Shown piece by piece: positions 5,176 through 5,195 of a DNA stretch of 5,195 bases. The stretch's first letter is position 1. Each line of letters begins with the position of its first letter. Source of the DNA: JAOUEE01 sp051011595 (GTDB lineage Bacteria; Actinomycetota; Acidimicrobiia; Acidimicrobiales; SHLQ01); the NCBI GenBank assembly GCA_051011595.1, contig JBPCTQ010000059.1, positions 1 to 5,195 of the forward strand, read 5' to 3'. Made by a program: the position numbers and the translations under genes. The notes beneath the pieces are model-generated. The model had not been told where the DNA came from. It worked only from the letters and a program-made list of their open reading frames with translations, and made no database searches.

Positions 5176-5195
5176 CCTTTCCGGCCGACCGGCGG

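Larger units (their letters stand above)
4985..5195. other. Gene-free tail packed with hairpins
   Basis: No convincing coding frame on either strand. The only open frame crossing it, on the minus strand, is antisense to the last gene. Almost every base from 4988 to 5175 can take part in a local hairpin, and most loops are three bases (GGG, TTC, TTG, GGA, TGC). Besides the hairpins listed separately, CGAG-TTG-CTCG lies at 5046-5056, in competition with GTTGC/GCAAC at 5049-5053/5066-5070. This may be a cluster of extragenic palindromic repeats or a structured RNA; the end of the window cuts it off. Confidence 0.6.
5096..5195. repeat. 19-bp direct repeat pair, 81-bp period
   Basis: CTTTCCGGCCGACCGGCGG occurs at 5096-5114 and again, identical, at 5177-5195, where the window ends, so the true match may be longer. 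The base before each copy differs (G5095, C5176). The word is itself nearly palindromic (CCGG either side of CCGA). It is likely one unit of a repeat family found elsewhere in the genome. Confidence 0.7.

Noticed and set aside
4985..5195. tRNA or other standard RNA gene in the hairpin tail
   Set aside because: No cloverleaf with a T-arm GTTCGA-type sequence and acceptor stem could be assembled; the hairpins are independent and sequential.

Overview
The window is high-GC DNA with dense coding, third positions rich in G or C, and promoters of the leaderless TANNNT type. This points to an actinobacterium. The wording of the Nudix N-terminus and the secreted beta-propeller/Ig protein make me lean towards Acidimicrobiia, but that is an inference from remembered families, not a search.

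Layout. Positions 1-102 hold two copies of a 60-bp-period repeat, rich in inverted repeats, lying right behind the stop codon of a large minus-strand gene. That gene (2127 down to 103) encodes a 674-residue exported protein: signal peptide, beta-propeller of FVGGSF-type blades, then two tandem Ig-like domains. Positions 2128-2288 form a 161-bp divergent promoter region with two inverted repeats. From 2289 a compact plus-strand cluster of four genes runs to 4984: a 52-residue protein of unknown function; a Nudix hydrolase of the CoA-pyrophosphatase type, with no canonical start codon and probably starting at a CTG that overlaps the upstream stop; a group II PLP-dependent decarboxylase of the aromatic-L-amino-acid type with its catalytic residues intact; and a 133-residue protein of unknown function. 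Positions 4985-5195 carry no gene. They hold at least five strong hairpins one after another plus a 19-bp direct repeat with an 81-bp period, which looks like a cluster of extragenic palindromic repeats or a structured RNA.

How the genes may work together. The first three genes of the cluster are overlapped (CTGA at 2444-2447; 11 bp at 3177-3187), so they are probably translated together from a leaderless promoter at 2277-2282. The fourth follows after 11 bp and may also have its own promoter. Only the decarboxylase (amino acid to amine plus CO2) and the Nudix enzyme (CoA or another nucleoside diphosphate derivative) have a recognisable chemistry, and nothing in the sequence joins them into one pathway. 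The secreted protein is transcribed the other way and is probably independent, acting outside the cell. I found no RNA genes, CRISPR array, transposase or phage gene. The less ordinary features are the two repeat/hairpin fields and the start codon of the Nudix gene.
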